Virus record (IMG/VR): IMGVR_UViG_3300042445_001170
Location: 48,168 to 112,167 of that record
Source: a virus
Length of the DNA: 64,000 nt
Direction: 5' to 3' (one strand)
A program made the position numbers and the translations under genes. The notes under the pieces were generated by a model. It searched no databases. It had not been told where the DNA came from and saw nothing but the letters and a program-made list of their open reading frames with translations. Positions 7,570 to 15,251 of this stretch are shown piece after piece (the first letter of the stretch is position 1; each line of letters opens with the position of its first letter).

Positions 7570-8159
7570 TTTACACCCAATGGGACATCAATATATACAA
7601 AAATTTTATTAGAGTGTGTATATCTTATATCACTCTCTAAGGCCAGCACCTCATGAGATATGTCTGATCTATGAATTAGCATATCACCCTTTTCTGGTTT
7701 GTATTGCATTCCAATCTCTGGGTACGATATCTCTGCGCCATCATAATCATTAAAATAAAATATAACGCCATGGGTAGTATATTCAGCTGGGTATACGGTA
7801 TCGCCCTCTTTTACACTTAAGTTAGCTTCAAGCAAATGAATTGAGTCATGGTTATCTTTATGAAGATTCCATGTCTGGCCTTTTATAAATTTTACAAGGC
7901 TAAGGTTTTCTCCAAGATAAAAATCTTTTTTTAAAATAGATTTTAAATGGTTGTGCACTGGGAGTAAATGGCTTATTTGTTTCTTGGTAGATTTATACCA
8001 ATCTCTTTCAAACCACATGTTGTCTGGGACGCTACTTGCAACACCAGTAATAGAATCACAATCCTGATCAGAAATAAATTTTTTATACACCCATATGCCA
8101 TCACTTAATTTTTTAAAATTGTCTACGCTTGCAGAAAATGGAAATGTATTAGACAGCAT
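7566..8159 (-). CDS. 2OG-Fe(II) oxygenase between the terminase genes
   Basis: The 197-residue protein has the jelly-roll iron triad of the prolyl-4-hydroxylase class: His100-x-Asp102 (LHKD) and distal His169 (SHEV), followed by Arg179 as likely 2-oxoglutarate ligand. The FYFNDYDGAEI and KPEKGDM segments match the virion-region paralogues in this window. It would hydroxylate a protein or small-molecule substrate using O2 and 2OG. It overlaps TerS by 11 bp and TerL by 4 bp, so it is embedded in the packaging operon; no packaging role is known for this family. Confidence 0.85.
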   Translation of the reverse strand: MLSNTFPFSASVDNFKKLSDGIWVYKKFISDQDCDSITGVASSVPDNMWFERDWYKSTKKQISHLLPVHNHLKSILKKDFYLGENLSLVKFIKGQTWNLHKDNHDSIHLLEANLSVKEGDTVYPAEYTTHGVIFYFNDYDGAEISYPEIGMQYKPEKGDMLIHRSDISHEVLALESDIRYTHSNKIFVYIDVPLGVK

Positions 8160-8685
8160 CTGACTCGTGAATCAGAACGCTCTCAACAATACCTGTTATT
8201 TGAGATAATCTTTTTGCAACATCTAGTTTGCATTTAGGGCACCCAGCAGTCACTTCTTTTAGGATTCCAACAAGGATGTCTTGCTTCCTTTCAGTTTCGG
8301 CAATTTGAGATGCAATCTGAGTATTCTCAAGAACTCCGACTGACTGTAGCATTGCTATTCTTTTTGTTTCAATGTCTGCAATTAATTTAAGGGCGCCAGC
8401 CTTTACACTAAGCTGTCCCTGTGTATCAGCATCTTCTACTGTTTTCCAGGCTTCTTTAATTAACATTGCATAATGCTCATCCGCACCAGATATTGCCTCT
8501 CTTGCACGGTCTCTTAAGTTGGTATCATTATGGACCACGGACTTCCATTCATCAACATACTCAAGAACCTCTTTTCTAGAGAATCCAGTAAGTGTTGCTA
8601 TTTGTGTTGCCGAGTTACCCTTTAATAATTCCTGAACAACCTTGTTCATTCTGTCAAAGTGTACGGCAGGCTCTAATTCGCTCAT
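8149..8685 (-). CDS. terS: Probable terminase small subunit
   Basis: The 178-residue protein starts with a helix-turn-helix (about residues 12-48, with SATQIATLTGFSRKEV), followed by a long helical region and a C-terminal part with CPKC. HTH-helix architecture plus position one gene upstream of TerL fits a small terminase that recognises the packaging site. A TGG TATAAT box ends 6 nt before the ATG and no SD is present, so this looks like a leaderless operon start. Confidence 0.65.
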   Translation of the reverse strand: MSELEPAVHFDRMNKVVQELLKGNSATQIATLTGFSRKEVLEYVDEWKSVVHNDTNLRDRAREAISGADEHYAMLIKEAWKTVEDADTQGQLSVKAGALKLIADIETKRIAMLQSVGVLENTQIASQIAETERKQDILVGILKEVTAGCPKCKLDVAKRLSQITGIVESVLIHESDAV

Positions 8686-8691
8686 ATATAA

Positions 8692-8697
8692 ATTATA
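8692..8697 (-). promoter_or_regulatory. Leaderless promoter of the terminase operon
   Basis: TGG TATAAT (extended -10, perfect hexamer) ends 6 nt before the ATG at 8685. The intervening TTATAT has no SD character. The upstream gene ends at 8713, so this is a true operon boundary. Confidence 0.6.
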
Positions 8698-8712
8698 CCA
8701 TGTTTTAGTTGA

Positions 8713-9039
8713 CTAAGACTTATTGGCAATTTTAAGAAGAATCAGATACCCAATTAAATCATCTATGTCATTATCTCCTGGAAAAGCTTGATCATTTTGA
8801 ATCCTATTTAGCTTATCATCAATACGAACTCTAATCTGCTCTGTTGAATCCGCCTTTGAAAATATACGGATTGGATCAAGAGCAGAGTTGCCATAGGACA
8901 CATTTTTTTTAATTAGCATTTCTGCCATCTCTAAGCACTCTACAATTATCTTATGTCCAGAAGGAGCATCTGTTGCTATTAGCTGTAGGTCTGTTATCCA
9001 AGCCTGGTATCCGCCAGCCTTGTTTGGATAATCTGTCAT
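8713..9039 (-). CDS. Nucleotide-modification-associated (PF07659-like) protein
   Basis: The 108-residue protein has a conserved-looking core: YGNSALDP, then RIDDKLNRI, then DDLIGYLILL. This order matches the PF07659 family (DUF1599, called nucleotide modification associated domain 1), often found in phages next to base-modifying enzymes. Its reaction is not known to me. The gene is one base from a methyltransferase, which fits but does not prove a role in nucleotide or DNA modification. SD AAAGGA precedes the ATG. Confidence 0.7.
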   Translation of the reverse strand: MTDYPNKAGGYQAWITDLQLIATDAPSGHKIIVECLEMAEMLIKKNVSYGNSALDPIRIFSKADSTEQIRVRIDDKLNRIQNDQAFPGDNDIDDLIGYLILLKIANKS

Positions 9040-9040
9040 T

Positions 9041-9574
9041 TTATTCCTTTGGCTTTAATACTGCAATGAACTGCTCATTATTGTTTAGATCAGTATTTGT
9101 AGTTAGTATGTCAATGATAAAATATCTTTCGAGAATTGTCAAGATGTCTTTATTTCCATCATCCATGAGTCTGCGTCCGTGAACCACAAATCTGTTTGAC
9201 ATATTAACAATATCTTCTAGGTATGGAACTAGGTACTCTTCTTCAATATGGTCTAGTACAGAAAGAGCAAGTATCGCATCAAACTTTTTTGTCTTTAAGC
9301 TATCCCAGTCAGATGTGTATTTTACCCTAGATTTATCAAATAGTCCATCAAAGTTGTCTACAAGATCTACAACATTGGGTATATCGTATGCTGTTACATG
9401 GTTGAATGTCTGAAGAATAGAGTCTAGGTTTCTTCCAACTCCCGCACCAAATTCAAGAGCAGATTTTCCTTCTCTCATTGCATCAATAACTTCATTGTAT
9501 ACAGAGGTTTTGTTTAGCTCAGTAAAATAATCTATGCCATTTTGCCCAACAAGAGCATCCCAAAAATCTTTCAT
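9041..9574 (-). CDS. SAM-dependent methyltransferase (class I)
   Basis: The 177-residue protein has motif I ALEFGAGVGRNL (39-50), an acidic residue after the second strand (AYDIP) and a fourth-strand motif ILALSVLDHI. This is a small class I Rossmann methyltransferase. No DPPY/NPPY or PC motif of DNA methylases is present, so DNA is not an obvious substrate. It overlaps the upstream HTH microprotein by 4 bp (ATGA). Confidence 0.82.
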   Translation of the reverse strand: MKDFWDALVGQNGIDYFTELNKTSVYNEVIDAMREGKSALEFGAGVGRNLDSILQTFNHVTAYDIPNVVDLVDNFDGLFDKSRVKYTSDWDSLKTKKFDAILALSVLDHIEEEYLVPYLEDIVNMSNRFVVHGRRLMDDGNKDILTILERYFIIDILTTNTDLNNNEQFIAVLKPKE

Positions 9575-9717
9575 TTTTTTCTAACCAACCCGAATTCCTG
9601 TAAATATCTCTGTATAGTCATAGCAGAGACCCCGCATTCTTTTCCTATTTCAGTAACAGTTTTCTTTTGAACAATATATTTTCTATACAGCCAATCTTTA
9701 CTTTGATATAATTTCAT
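9571..9717 (-). CDS. 48-residue helix-turn-helix microprotein
   Basis: The gene fills the gap between the RuvC-like and methyltransferase genes with ATGA overlaps on both sides (ATG at 9717 over the upstream TGA, TGA at 9571 over the downstream ATG). The product has a DWLYRKYIV helix and a TEIGKECGVSAMTIQRYL helix-turn-helix, ending in basic residues. It may be a small DNA-binding regulator or the remnant of a larger HTH protein. Coupled overlaps make it likely to be expressed. Confidence 0.75.
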   Translation of the reverse strand: MKLYQSKDWLYRKYIVQKKTVTEIGKECGVSAMTIQRYLQEFGLVRKK

Positions 9718-10280
9718 CTTTTTGTAAGCACCTGGTTGCTGTAGTGTGCTATGCCAAAACTATCTGCAACATCAAAATCTGAAATCTGTAGGGAATACTT
9801 TTTATTAAAGTAGTCTACAGTTCTTTGCTTACGCATATTCCTTAATTGATTCTTGTACCATGAGTCTGCATACCCTGGGTTTGCCAACCTTATTGCAGAC
9901 TTTTCATCTTTTGTAGGATTTTTGTTGCCAATGTAGGCCTGCCATGCGGATGGGCTAATGGTGATAACCTTAGCGCCAGTAGACATTAGCTCAGCAATAA
10001 CAACTCCATAGACATATGATAATTTTATCACAGCATCAGGTGATCTGACAAGTATGGCACCTTCAACTACTATATAATCACTCTTAAGCTCATCTAACAT
10101 CATTGCCATTTTATTTTTTGCATCGTAAATTTTTTCATATATGTCTTCACCGACTAGGTTGATCTTACCCCACTTAAGAGGTACATCGCCTTCCATTAAA
10201 CAAAAGGCTATAGAGTTTGTTGAAGCATCTATGCCCAAAACCCTATTTGCTTTTGTTTTTACAAGGCTAGCTAATTTCAT
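9714..10280 (-). CDS. RuvC-like Holliday junction resolvase
   Basis: The 188-residue protein carries the RNase H-like acidic set of RuvC enzymes: Asp18 (LGIDAS), Glu73 (VVEGA) and Asp170/Asp173 (DFDVADSFGI). It should cut branched DNA such as Holliday junctions before packaging. It overlaps the upstream zinc protein by 14 bp. A second, unrelated resolvase candidate lies 2.5 kb upstream (12724-13029). Confidence 0.85.
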   Translation of the reverse strand: MKLASLVKTKANRVLGIDASTNSIAFCLMEGDVPLKWGKINLVGEDIYEKIYDAKNKMAMMLDELKSDYIVVEGAILVRSPDAVIKLSYVYGVVIAELMSTGAKVITISPSAWQAYIGNKNPTKDEKSAIRLANPGYADSWYKNQLRNMRKQRTVDYFNKKYSLQISDFDVADSFGIAHYSNQVLTKR

Positions 10281-10545
10281 CGAGGATGTCCTGCAATAAC
10301 TTTCTGGCCTTGGAGTTAGTCTCTTTTAGACATGAAGAGCAAATGTCGTCTGAATTATATCTGCTTAGCTGCGATTTACATTTTTTGCAAAGTCTTACTG
10401 CGCCCTTTTTGATAGCCTTTTTCTCATAATACTTTTGCATAATTCTTTTATTAGTTGCAACTCGGCAACATTCGTCAGAACAATACTTTTGATTATGTGT
10501 TTTTGAATCAAACTCTTTGGCACATTCGGTATTAGCGCAAATCAT
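10267..10545 (-). CDS. Double zinc-knuckle small protein
   Basis: The 92-residue protein has two Cys clusters: an N-terminal CANTEC with KYCSDEC, and a C-terminal CKKC with CSSC, each able to bind one zinc. The linker is Lys-rich. It overlaps both neighbours (RuvC-like and Cas4-like genes), so it is cotranslated with recombination enzymes and may bind nucleic acid. I do not recognise a named family. Confidence 0.75.
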   Translation of the reverse strand: MICANTECAKEFDSKTHNQKYCSDECCRVATNKRIMQKYYEKKAIKKGAVRLCKKCKSQLSRYNSDDICSSCLKETNSKARKLLQDILDEIS

Positions 10546-11333
10546 ATTTTGGGCACCTTATATAAATCTATTTCAACTGTACCGACTGGACCAGACTTGT
10601 CATAGCAAGCTTTTTTAACTGGGCAATACGTGCAAGGCATCTTAGACTTTGTAGATCCTGCTGGCCTTACTGGAAGTTCTCCATTTTTAAAGTTATCCCA
10701 GACTTGCTCCATCCATGCGAAAGCTTCTTCAATTATTGCCTTGTTCTTTTCATTCATTGAAATTGGAATAATTAATATCTCTTGGGTGTTCTTGTTTTCA
10801 TATAGAAAGAACCCCTCTTTAGCATTCTTTAGCTTCATATAGGTTAACAGCTGAAGCATGTGGTTAGCTGATGACTTCATCTCCGACTGTCTGGTATCCC
10901 AAACCTCTTGCTTTGCCGTTTTAATTTCACCAATTACAGTTTCGCCATCATACTCCATAATTAGATCGATAAACCCTCTGATAGGTGGATATTCGTTAAC
11001 AATCTCTTCTTCCTCAGCTTTCCACTCAGGCATTGTGCTGATGAGCTTCTGGAGTCTTTCGTGGGCCTGTGTGCCTTGAGCCATGTTTGCAACTGCTACG
11101 GCGTCATTATCATCAATAAATACAGCACCAGAAAAAGCCATGTACCAATATCTTGGGCATGTGCCATGACCGTATCCAAGGGAGCTTGGGCTAAATGACT
11201 TCTTGGTCATCTCTCCATCTGCTCTTTTGGTATTGCGATAAGACTCATCAAGTAATGCAGCAAATTTTTCTGGGTCGAAGAATTTTCCAGTGTGCTTTTT
11301 AAACTTAAGGTTCTTTACAATATCTCTAGCCAT
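10542..11333 (-). CDS. Cas4/RecB-like PD-(D/E)XK exonuclease
   Basis: The 263-residue protein has the nuclease core His91 (AHERL), Asp123 (GFIDLI), Glu136-x-Lys138 (GEIKTA) and Gln161 (MLQL). Cys59 (TCPRYWY) and the C-terminal Cys234, Cys237, Cys243 form the four-Cys set that holds an Fe-S cluster in Cas4 and AddB-like nucleases. It should resect DNA ends for RecA-mediated recombination. No CRISPR genes are near, so this is a phage recombination exonuclease, not adaptation machinery. Confidence 0.87.
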   Translation of the reverse strand: MARDIVKNLKFKKHTGKFFDPEKFAALLDESYRNTKRADGEMTKKSFSPSSLGYGHGTCPRYWYMAFSGAVFIDDNDAVAVANMAQGTQAHERLQKLISTMPEWKAEEEEIVNEYPPIRGFIDLIMEYDGETVIGEIKTAKQEVWDTRQSEMKSSANHMLQLLTYMKLKNAKEGFFLYENKNTQEILIIPISMNEKNKAIIEEAFAWMEQVWDNFKNGELPVRPAGSTKSKMPCTYCPVKKACYDKSGPVGTVEIDLYKVPKI

Positions 11334-11672
11334 TTATGAGTTATACCTAACGACATACTTAAGTGCATCTACAAGTTTGTCTATGGACTCCTTTACTGAG
11401 TAATATACATTTTTCTTATTGTTATTTACGGTTCCTGCTTTGTCCTTAGCAATTGTTGAATATACTGAAGACATCACTGCAAACTTAGTAGACATAGCCT
11501 GAAGCTCCATTATAAGCATTGGGGCCTTTGCTGATGGTACATCTGGAGTCATTAGTAGCTTAACAACAATAGCAAGTGCCTTATCAAGATGCTCATCTTG
11601 CATATATTCATGCAGATCATTGAACTCAGTGATATCACTAATTAGTTGAAGTGTATTTTTATCTTCCGCCAT
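11334..11672 (-). CDS. Hypothetical helical protein upstream of the Cas4-like gene
   Basis: With ATG at 11672 (SD AAAGGA about 6 nt upstream) the product is 112 residues, starting MAEDKNTLQL. It is predicted mostly helical, acidic in the N-terminal half and basic toward the end. A longer TTG start at 11711 is possible but lies within the upstream membrane ORF. It abuts the nuclease gene. I recognise no family. Confidence 0.7.
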   Translation of the reverse strand: MAEDKNTLQLISDITEFNDLHEYMQDEHLDKALAIVVKLLMTPDVPSAKAPMLIMELQAMSTKFAVMSSVYSTIAKDKAGTVNNNKKNVYYSVKESIDKLVDALKYVVRYNS

Positions 11673-11763
11673 CTTTAATCCTTTTGTCCCACTTGTCAAT
11701 GAATAGCCCAATTGGGTACCCTAATGTAAATCCTACCATTAATCCTAAAAGAAAGATAGTCAT
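11659..11763 (-). CDS. 34-residue single-pass membrane microprotein
   Basis: The ORF starts in an ATGA overlap with the preceding 2OG oxygenase and ends 14 bp inside the next gene. It encodes a hydrophobic segment with several Gly (residues 2-22) followed by a charged tail (DKWDKRIKDGGR), so the C-terminus should face the cytoplasm. It is too short for a standard holin but could be a membrane anchor, a spanin-like or a holin-like factor; function unknown. Confidence 0.6.
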   Translation of the reverse strand: MTIFLLGLMVGFTLGYPIGLFIDKWDKRIKDGGR

Positions 11764-12731
11764 CTTAATCTTCCGTCAACATATATATGATTTTCTTTTG
11801 CAACTTCAACTTTAATTGAAGGGTTTACATCTTGCCACACGGTTCCTTCAATACGAACTTCACGGTCATATATTCCAGTAGAAACCTTTGCCTGCACATC
11901 TTCATCTACTAAACGCAGCCATTCTTCTTCACCATACTTGGCAATACCATCTGCCCATTCTTGTGATCCTGGGTAGTCCCACTGTGCAAAAACTCTTACA
12001 AAAACTTTTTTGTTTCCTTCGGTTACTGCTTTTGCTGAATGGAAATATGGTATTCCTGATGGGAATACTGTGACGTCGCCTACACCTGGCTTATATGTAA
12101 CAACATTTGGGATCTCATCAATTTCATTTAAGAATTCCACTTCTCCACCAGTATAGTCATCATTCACGTATATCGTGATTGTGATAATCTGCTGGGCTCT
12201 TGGCTGACCAACTCTGTGCTTATGTGCGTCAGTGTGAAACGTAATTGCAAGATTTTTCTCTGCATGTATGTCGTGCTTTAAAACCTCAATGACTGAGTAG
12301 TGCATTCTTGTTGAGCCAGGTCCATTAAGCTCCCAATTATCAATATACTCTGGCCAGTATCCAGACTCTGACCACTCATTAATATAGTCATCAAAAACTA
12401 TTTTAAATATAGAATACAGCTTTTCTCTGAAGTCATATAGAAACTTAATGTTTTCATCTTCAATTACATTTGGTCTATGCTTAAAATTAAAAAATGTCTT
12501 TTTGCCAAATGTATGCCATGGGACCCATTTATTTATAGGCGAATTATCTCTTTGCTCTATCGGTAGAGTTCCATGATTGTCTCCTCTTGTCGAGTCTTCC
12601 TCATGCACAATCTCAAACTCACTAGTATCATTTTCATATAAGTCCATTAAGTCATAAAACCTCTTTAGCTCATTTTTATCAAAAAGATCTCTATATATAA
12701 CAACCTGCGGCATAACCTGATATTTATTCAT
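11760..12731 (-). CDS. 2OG-Fe(II) oxygenase in the recombination operon
   Basis: The 323-residue protein is the longest oxygenase in the window. Iron ligands His166-x-Asp168 (FHTD) and His231 (YFHS), with Lys241/242 or Arg246 as possible 2OG ligand. The YVNDDYTGGEVEF and KPGVGDVTVFPSG segments are those of the prolyl-4-hydroxylase group. The C-terminal 70 residues are an extra module of unknown fold. It lies between an Hjc-like nuclease and a membrane microprotein, far from the fibre-linked oxygenase cluster, so its substrate may differ. Confidence 0.87.
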   Translation of the reverse strand: MNKYQVMPQVVIYRDLFDKNELKRFYDLMDLYENDTSEFEIVHEEDSTRGDNHGTLPIEQRDNSPINKWVPWHTFGKKTFFNFKHRPNVIEDENIKFLYDFREKLYSIFKIVFDDYINEWSESGYWPEYIDNWELNGPGSTRMHYSVIEVLKHDIHAEKNLAITFHTDAHKHRVGQPRAQQIITITIYVNDDYTGGEVEFLNEIDEIPNVVTYKPGVGDVTVFPSGIPYFHSAKAVTEGNKKVFVRVFAQWDYPGSQEWADGIAKYGEEEWLRLVDEDVQAKVSTGIYDREVRIEGTVWQDVNPSIKVEVAKENHIYVDGRLR

Positions 12732-13029
12732 TGTGTTCCTCCCAGAACTGTATTAACTCTTCTAAAACCGACCACTCTATTATTCCCAGCCTAACCTTAG
12801 ACTCAGAACCAATAATAATTTTTAGCGCTGGGTGCATGTCCCTGTTTACCTTAAAGGTATCTGTGCATATCTTTGCCCAGTTATCTTTATTCAAAGTAAA
12901 AGAAACGCCAGCTTCTTTATAGTCTACAAGGAATTGCTTCCACTGTGCATCACCCTTTTGATAGTCACCTCTACCAGAATTTTTTTGTGCTTTTGCGCCA
13001 TCTCTTTTAACTTCAGCTCTCTCAGACAT
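12724..13029 (-). CDS. Hjc-like PD-(D/E)XK resolvase candidate
   Basis: The 101-residue protein has the order seen in short phage/archaeal Holliday junction nucleases: an early Glu (RAEVKR), then NSGRGDYQKGDA with Asp residues, then FLVDYKEA where D-Y-K stands for the (D/E)xK pair, then a Lys/Trp helix and HPALKIII. This fits a small PD-(D/E)XK nuclease for branched DNA. The match is by motif order only. It overlaps the downstream oxygenase by 8 bp. Confidence 0.5.
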   Translation of the reverse strand: MSERAEVKRDGAKAQKNSGRGDYQKGDAQWKQFLVDYKEAGVSFTLNKDNWAKICTDTFKVNRDMHPALKIIIGSESKVRLGIIEWSVLEELIQFWEEHNE

Positions 13030-13226
13030 TATCCAACCGAATACCTTGTCTCATGTCCATCTTTACATTTCCAATACATTTCCATTGTTTGATTATTAAA
13101 TTGATATGTATCAACATATAAATCACACTTAGAACAGGGTCTCATTTGTTCTATAACTTCAACCCTTTCATCAAGAGGCACTGTTTCAATAGTAGATTTG
13201 CTTAAAAACTCATCAAGATTTGGCAC
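13029..13226 (-). CDS. Small zinc-finger protein after RecA
   Basis: A GTG start at 13226 with GAGG about 6 nt upstream gives 65 residues; a TTG at 13238 is an alternative. It has CSKC and, about 20 residues on, CKDGH, a possible C2CH zinc site. It overlaps the RecA stop by 14 bp, so it is cotranslated with recA. No known family recognised. Confidence 0.65.
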   Translation of the reverse strand: MPNLDEFLSKSTIETVPLDERVEVIEQMRPCSKCDLYVDTYQFNNQTMEMYWKCKDGHETRYSVG

Positions 13227-14217
13227 TGATATCCTCAATTAGACTGTCAACAACCTCTGGGTTATCACGTAAATATTGAACTGCCTTTGCACGTCCTTGA
13301 AGTCTTTCTCCATTAACAGTATACCAAGCGCCGCCCTTTTCAATTGCTCCGACCATTTCTGCAACATCAAGAGTTTCCCCAACTAAGTCTACTCCTAGTG
13401 AGTCTCCTTGGTAGTAGAAATCGTATTGTCCAGATAAGTTAGGGGGGCCGAGCTTGTTGTAATCAATAATCCAATTGACTGGTCTGCCAACCCTTTGTTC
13501 AATAATTTTGTCACCGACCCTAATGCCAGCTTTGATAGCATTAGCCTCAGCCTCAGAAGACCAAAGCTTAATGACGGTGGAAGAGAAGAACTTGACTGCC
13601 ATTCCTCCTGTCGGTATATGGGAGGCATGCATAGATCCAAACTGATTTCTCTGTTGTGAGATGAGTACCAATAATGTGTTCTTGTTTGCATAGTTTAACA
13701 TTTTGACTGCGTGAGTCATATCCTTTGCTTCAGCGCCGATTTGCTTTGTGTCTTGCAAATCTTTCATTTCATTTCCATCTTTTTCAAAATAAATAGCTGG
13801 CAAGAGTGCTGAAATAGAATCAACAACAATAATATCTACACCAGCATCCATTAGCTTTGTTGCTACATCGACCATATCGTTAACGGTTTTTGCTGGTGAG
13901 TAAATAAGGGAAGAAGAATCTACTCCAAGCATTTCTGCCCATGACTGATCGTACGATGCCTCTGCATCAATCCACGCACAAGTTTTACCTTCTTTTTGTG
14001 CGAGGGCAATCATCTGCAAACAAAATGAAGACTTTCCTGCAGATTTGTTTCCCCAAACAAGAACTTGTCTACCATAGCCTAATCCACCTTTGAGGGCCAT
14101 GTTTAAGCCAATGCTAGGTGTCTTTTGCTTTTCAACTTTTACATCTTGTGCTGCTTTTACTCTTGCTCTTGTTTTTGGATCTAATCCCGCTAGGATGTCA
14201 TCAATCGCTATAGTCAT
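13213..14217 (-). CDS. recA: RecA-like recombinase
   Basis: The 334-residue protein has a RecA core: Walker A GNKSAGKS (56-63), catalytic Glu in WIDAEASYD (about 86), Walker B IIVVDSISAL with Asp133, and the L2 region near 195-215. It forms ATP-driven filaments on ssDNA for strand exchange and concatemer formation. Its C-terminal domain is shorter than that of bacterial RecA, as in other phage versions. A promoter with extended -10 precedes it and an AG-rich SD is present. Neighbours (Hjc-like, Cas4-like, RuvC-like) complete a recombination set. Confidence 0.92.
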   Translation of the reverse strand: MTIAIDDILAGLDPKTRARVKAAQDVKVEKQKTPSIGLNMALKGGLGYGRQVLVWGNKSAGKSSFCLQMIALAQKEGKTCAWIDAEASYDQSWAEMLGVDSSSLIYSPAKTVNDMVDVATKLMDAGVDIIVVDSISALLPAIYFEKDGNEMKDLQDTKQIGAEAKDMTHAVKMLNYANKNTLLVLISQQRNQFGSMHASHIPTGGMAVKFFSSTVIKLWSSEAEANAIKAGIRVGDKIIEQRVGRPVNWIIDYNKLGPPNLSGQYDFYYQGDSLGVDLVGETLDVAEMVGAIEKGGAWYTVNGERLQGRAKAVQYLRDNPEVVDSLIEDISAKS

Positions 14218-14240
14218 TTATTGTCTCTCTCTTTGATACA

Positions 14241-14269
14241 ATTATATCATTAAAATAAATTGCCGTGAA
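14241..14269 (-). promoter_or_regulatory. Promoter of recA
   Basis: -10 TATAAT with TGA extension (14241-14246), 17-nt spacer, weak -35 TTCACG (14264-14269) inside the end of the MazG-like gene. Predicted leader of about 17-20 nt carries the SD. Confidence 0.55.
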
Positions 14270-14639
14270 GCTTTGGTCTAGCCTTATTTTTTTCCATTTT
14301 TTTAAACAAAACTTCGTCAAGGCTGTGTTCTACGAATCCGCCATTTCTCATTGATGCATAAAGATCAAGAGTTCTAATTAAGATGTCAACCATCTCTTCT
14401 ACAATTTCTTCCGACCCTTTATTTTTTCTAATAGCCTCCAGCACCTCTGTTACTTCAGAATGCACTAATGCCAACTTATTCCCAAACACATCAAAGTTTT
14501 TTGGTTGATCCCAAAAACCTTTTTCAATTGCAGTTTCATGAAGCAGCGCAGAAAGAACATCAAGTCCATAATCTGTTGCTAGCTCTATTTCTTTATTCGA
14601 AACTTTCAATGAGCTGGTTGTTATTAAACCCTGATCCAT
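14250..14639 (-). CDS. MazG-like NTP pyrophosphohydrolase
   Basis: The 129-residue protein has the helical MazG signature: HSEVTEVLEA (ExxE pair) followed about 20 residues later by EEMVDIL (ExxD), which bind Mg for hydrolysis of NTPs or dNTPs to the monophosphate. Phage versions adjust nucleotide or alarmone pools. The ATG at 14639 has AAAGGA upstream and overlaps the previous gene by 47 bp. Confidence 0.8.
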   Translation of the reverse strand: MDQGLITTSSLKVSNKEIELATDYGLDVLSALLHETAIEKGFWDQPKNFDVFGNKLALVHSEVTEVLEAIRKNKGSEEIVEEMVDILIRTLDLYASMRNGGFVEHSLDEVLFKKMEKNKARPKLHGNLF

Positions 14640-14826
14640 CTTTATCCTTTAGTTTAAATTTAAAAGATTGACTATCTGAATCGTAATCAACCTGCAACTC
14701 CTTATCTTCTGTTGCTGCATCAATAAATGATGCTGAGGGAATAGATATTTCTTTTTGAACTTCTAAAATTGCCACTAAAATCTTTGAAACATTTAGAGAT
14801 GCAAAAATATCCTGCTCTTCTGTCAT
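14593..14826 (-). CDS. Small protein, member 3 of a local paralogue trio
   Basis: The 77-residue protein begins MTEEQDIFASLNVSKILVAI. The LNxSxxLxxIL segment is shared with the two genes just upstream, which suggests tandem duplication. The rest is acidic with a Lys/Asp-rich end. Start overlaps the previous stop by 4 bp. Function unknown. Confidence 0.7.
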   Translation of the reverse strand: MTEEQDIFASLNVSKILVAILEVQKEISIPSASFIDAATEDKELQVDYDSDSQSFKFKLKDKDGSGFNNNQLIESFE

Positions 14827-15251
14827 TTAATTTCTCCTTGAACTGGCTTAATGCTATGGACGTTCCATGGCCTTCTAATTGAAAAGAAACCCATTGTTTC
14901 TCTTTTTTTCTGAGCCTCGATGCCATCTTCATGGCTGACTAGGTTCATTGAAACTTTATCTGTTTGGGGGTCAAACTTAACAACAACGTGTCCGCCTAGA
15001 TCTTTGATGTAATCAAAAAAATCTGGGTCGTATGGGTTTACTGCTGTGTCATTAGGAGGCAAGTCATACTTATTTAAATGAGTAACCTGATCTCTATCAA
15101 AAACAACCTCTCCAAAATTTTGAAATATCAAGGTTAGCAATGAAGATGCGTTCAGTCTATGAAAGAAATCTTCAACCTCATTGCTTCTTCTTTCGCATTC
15201 TTCTCTGCTTACTGTTACTCCGTCATCCATAAAGACATCATGAGTGTGCAT
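14823..15251 (-). CDS. Small protein, member 2 of a local paralogue trio
   Basis: An ATG at 15251 with GGTGGA 6 nt upstream gives 142 residues; GTG at 15293 is an alternative. It contains RLNASSLLTLIF, then a DPDFFDYIKDLGGHVVV segment that matches the DYIKENGGYVNV segment of the next paralogue, and an LVSHEDG match to LVSKEEG. Two-domain similarity to 15238-15597 is clear by eye. Function unknown; the group sits between MazG-like and DnaE genes. Confidence 0.7.
   Translation of the reverse strand: MHTHDVFMDDGVTVSREECERRSNEVEDFFHRLNASSLLTLIFQNFGEVVFDRDQVTHLNKYDLPPNDTAVNPYDPDFFDYIKDLGGHVVVKFDPQTDKVSMNLVSHEDGIEAQKKRETMGFFSIRRPWNVHSIKPVQGEIK

Noticed and set aside
9041-9574. DNA methyltransferase
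   Set aside because: Motif IV for DNA base methylation is absent.
10542-11333. CRISPR adaptation Cas4
   Set aside because: No cas1/cas2 or array in the window; recombination genes surround it.
7566-12731. AlkB-type DNA repair role for the two dispersed oxygenases
   Set aside because: Motif layout follows the prolyl-4-hydroxylase group rather than the AlkB pattern.
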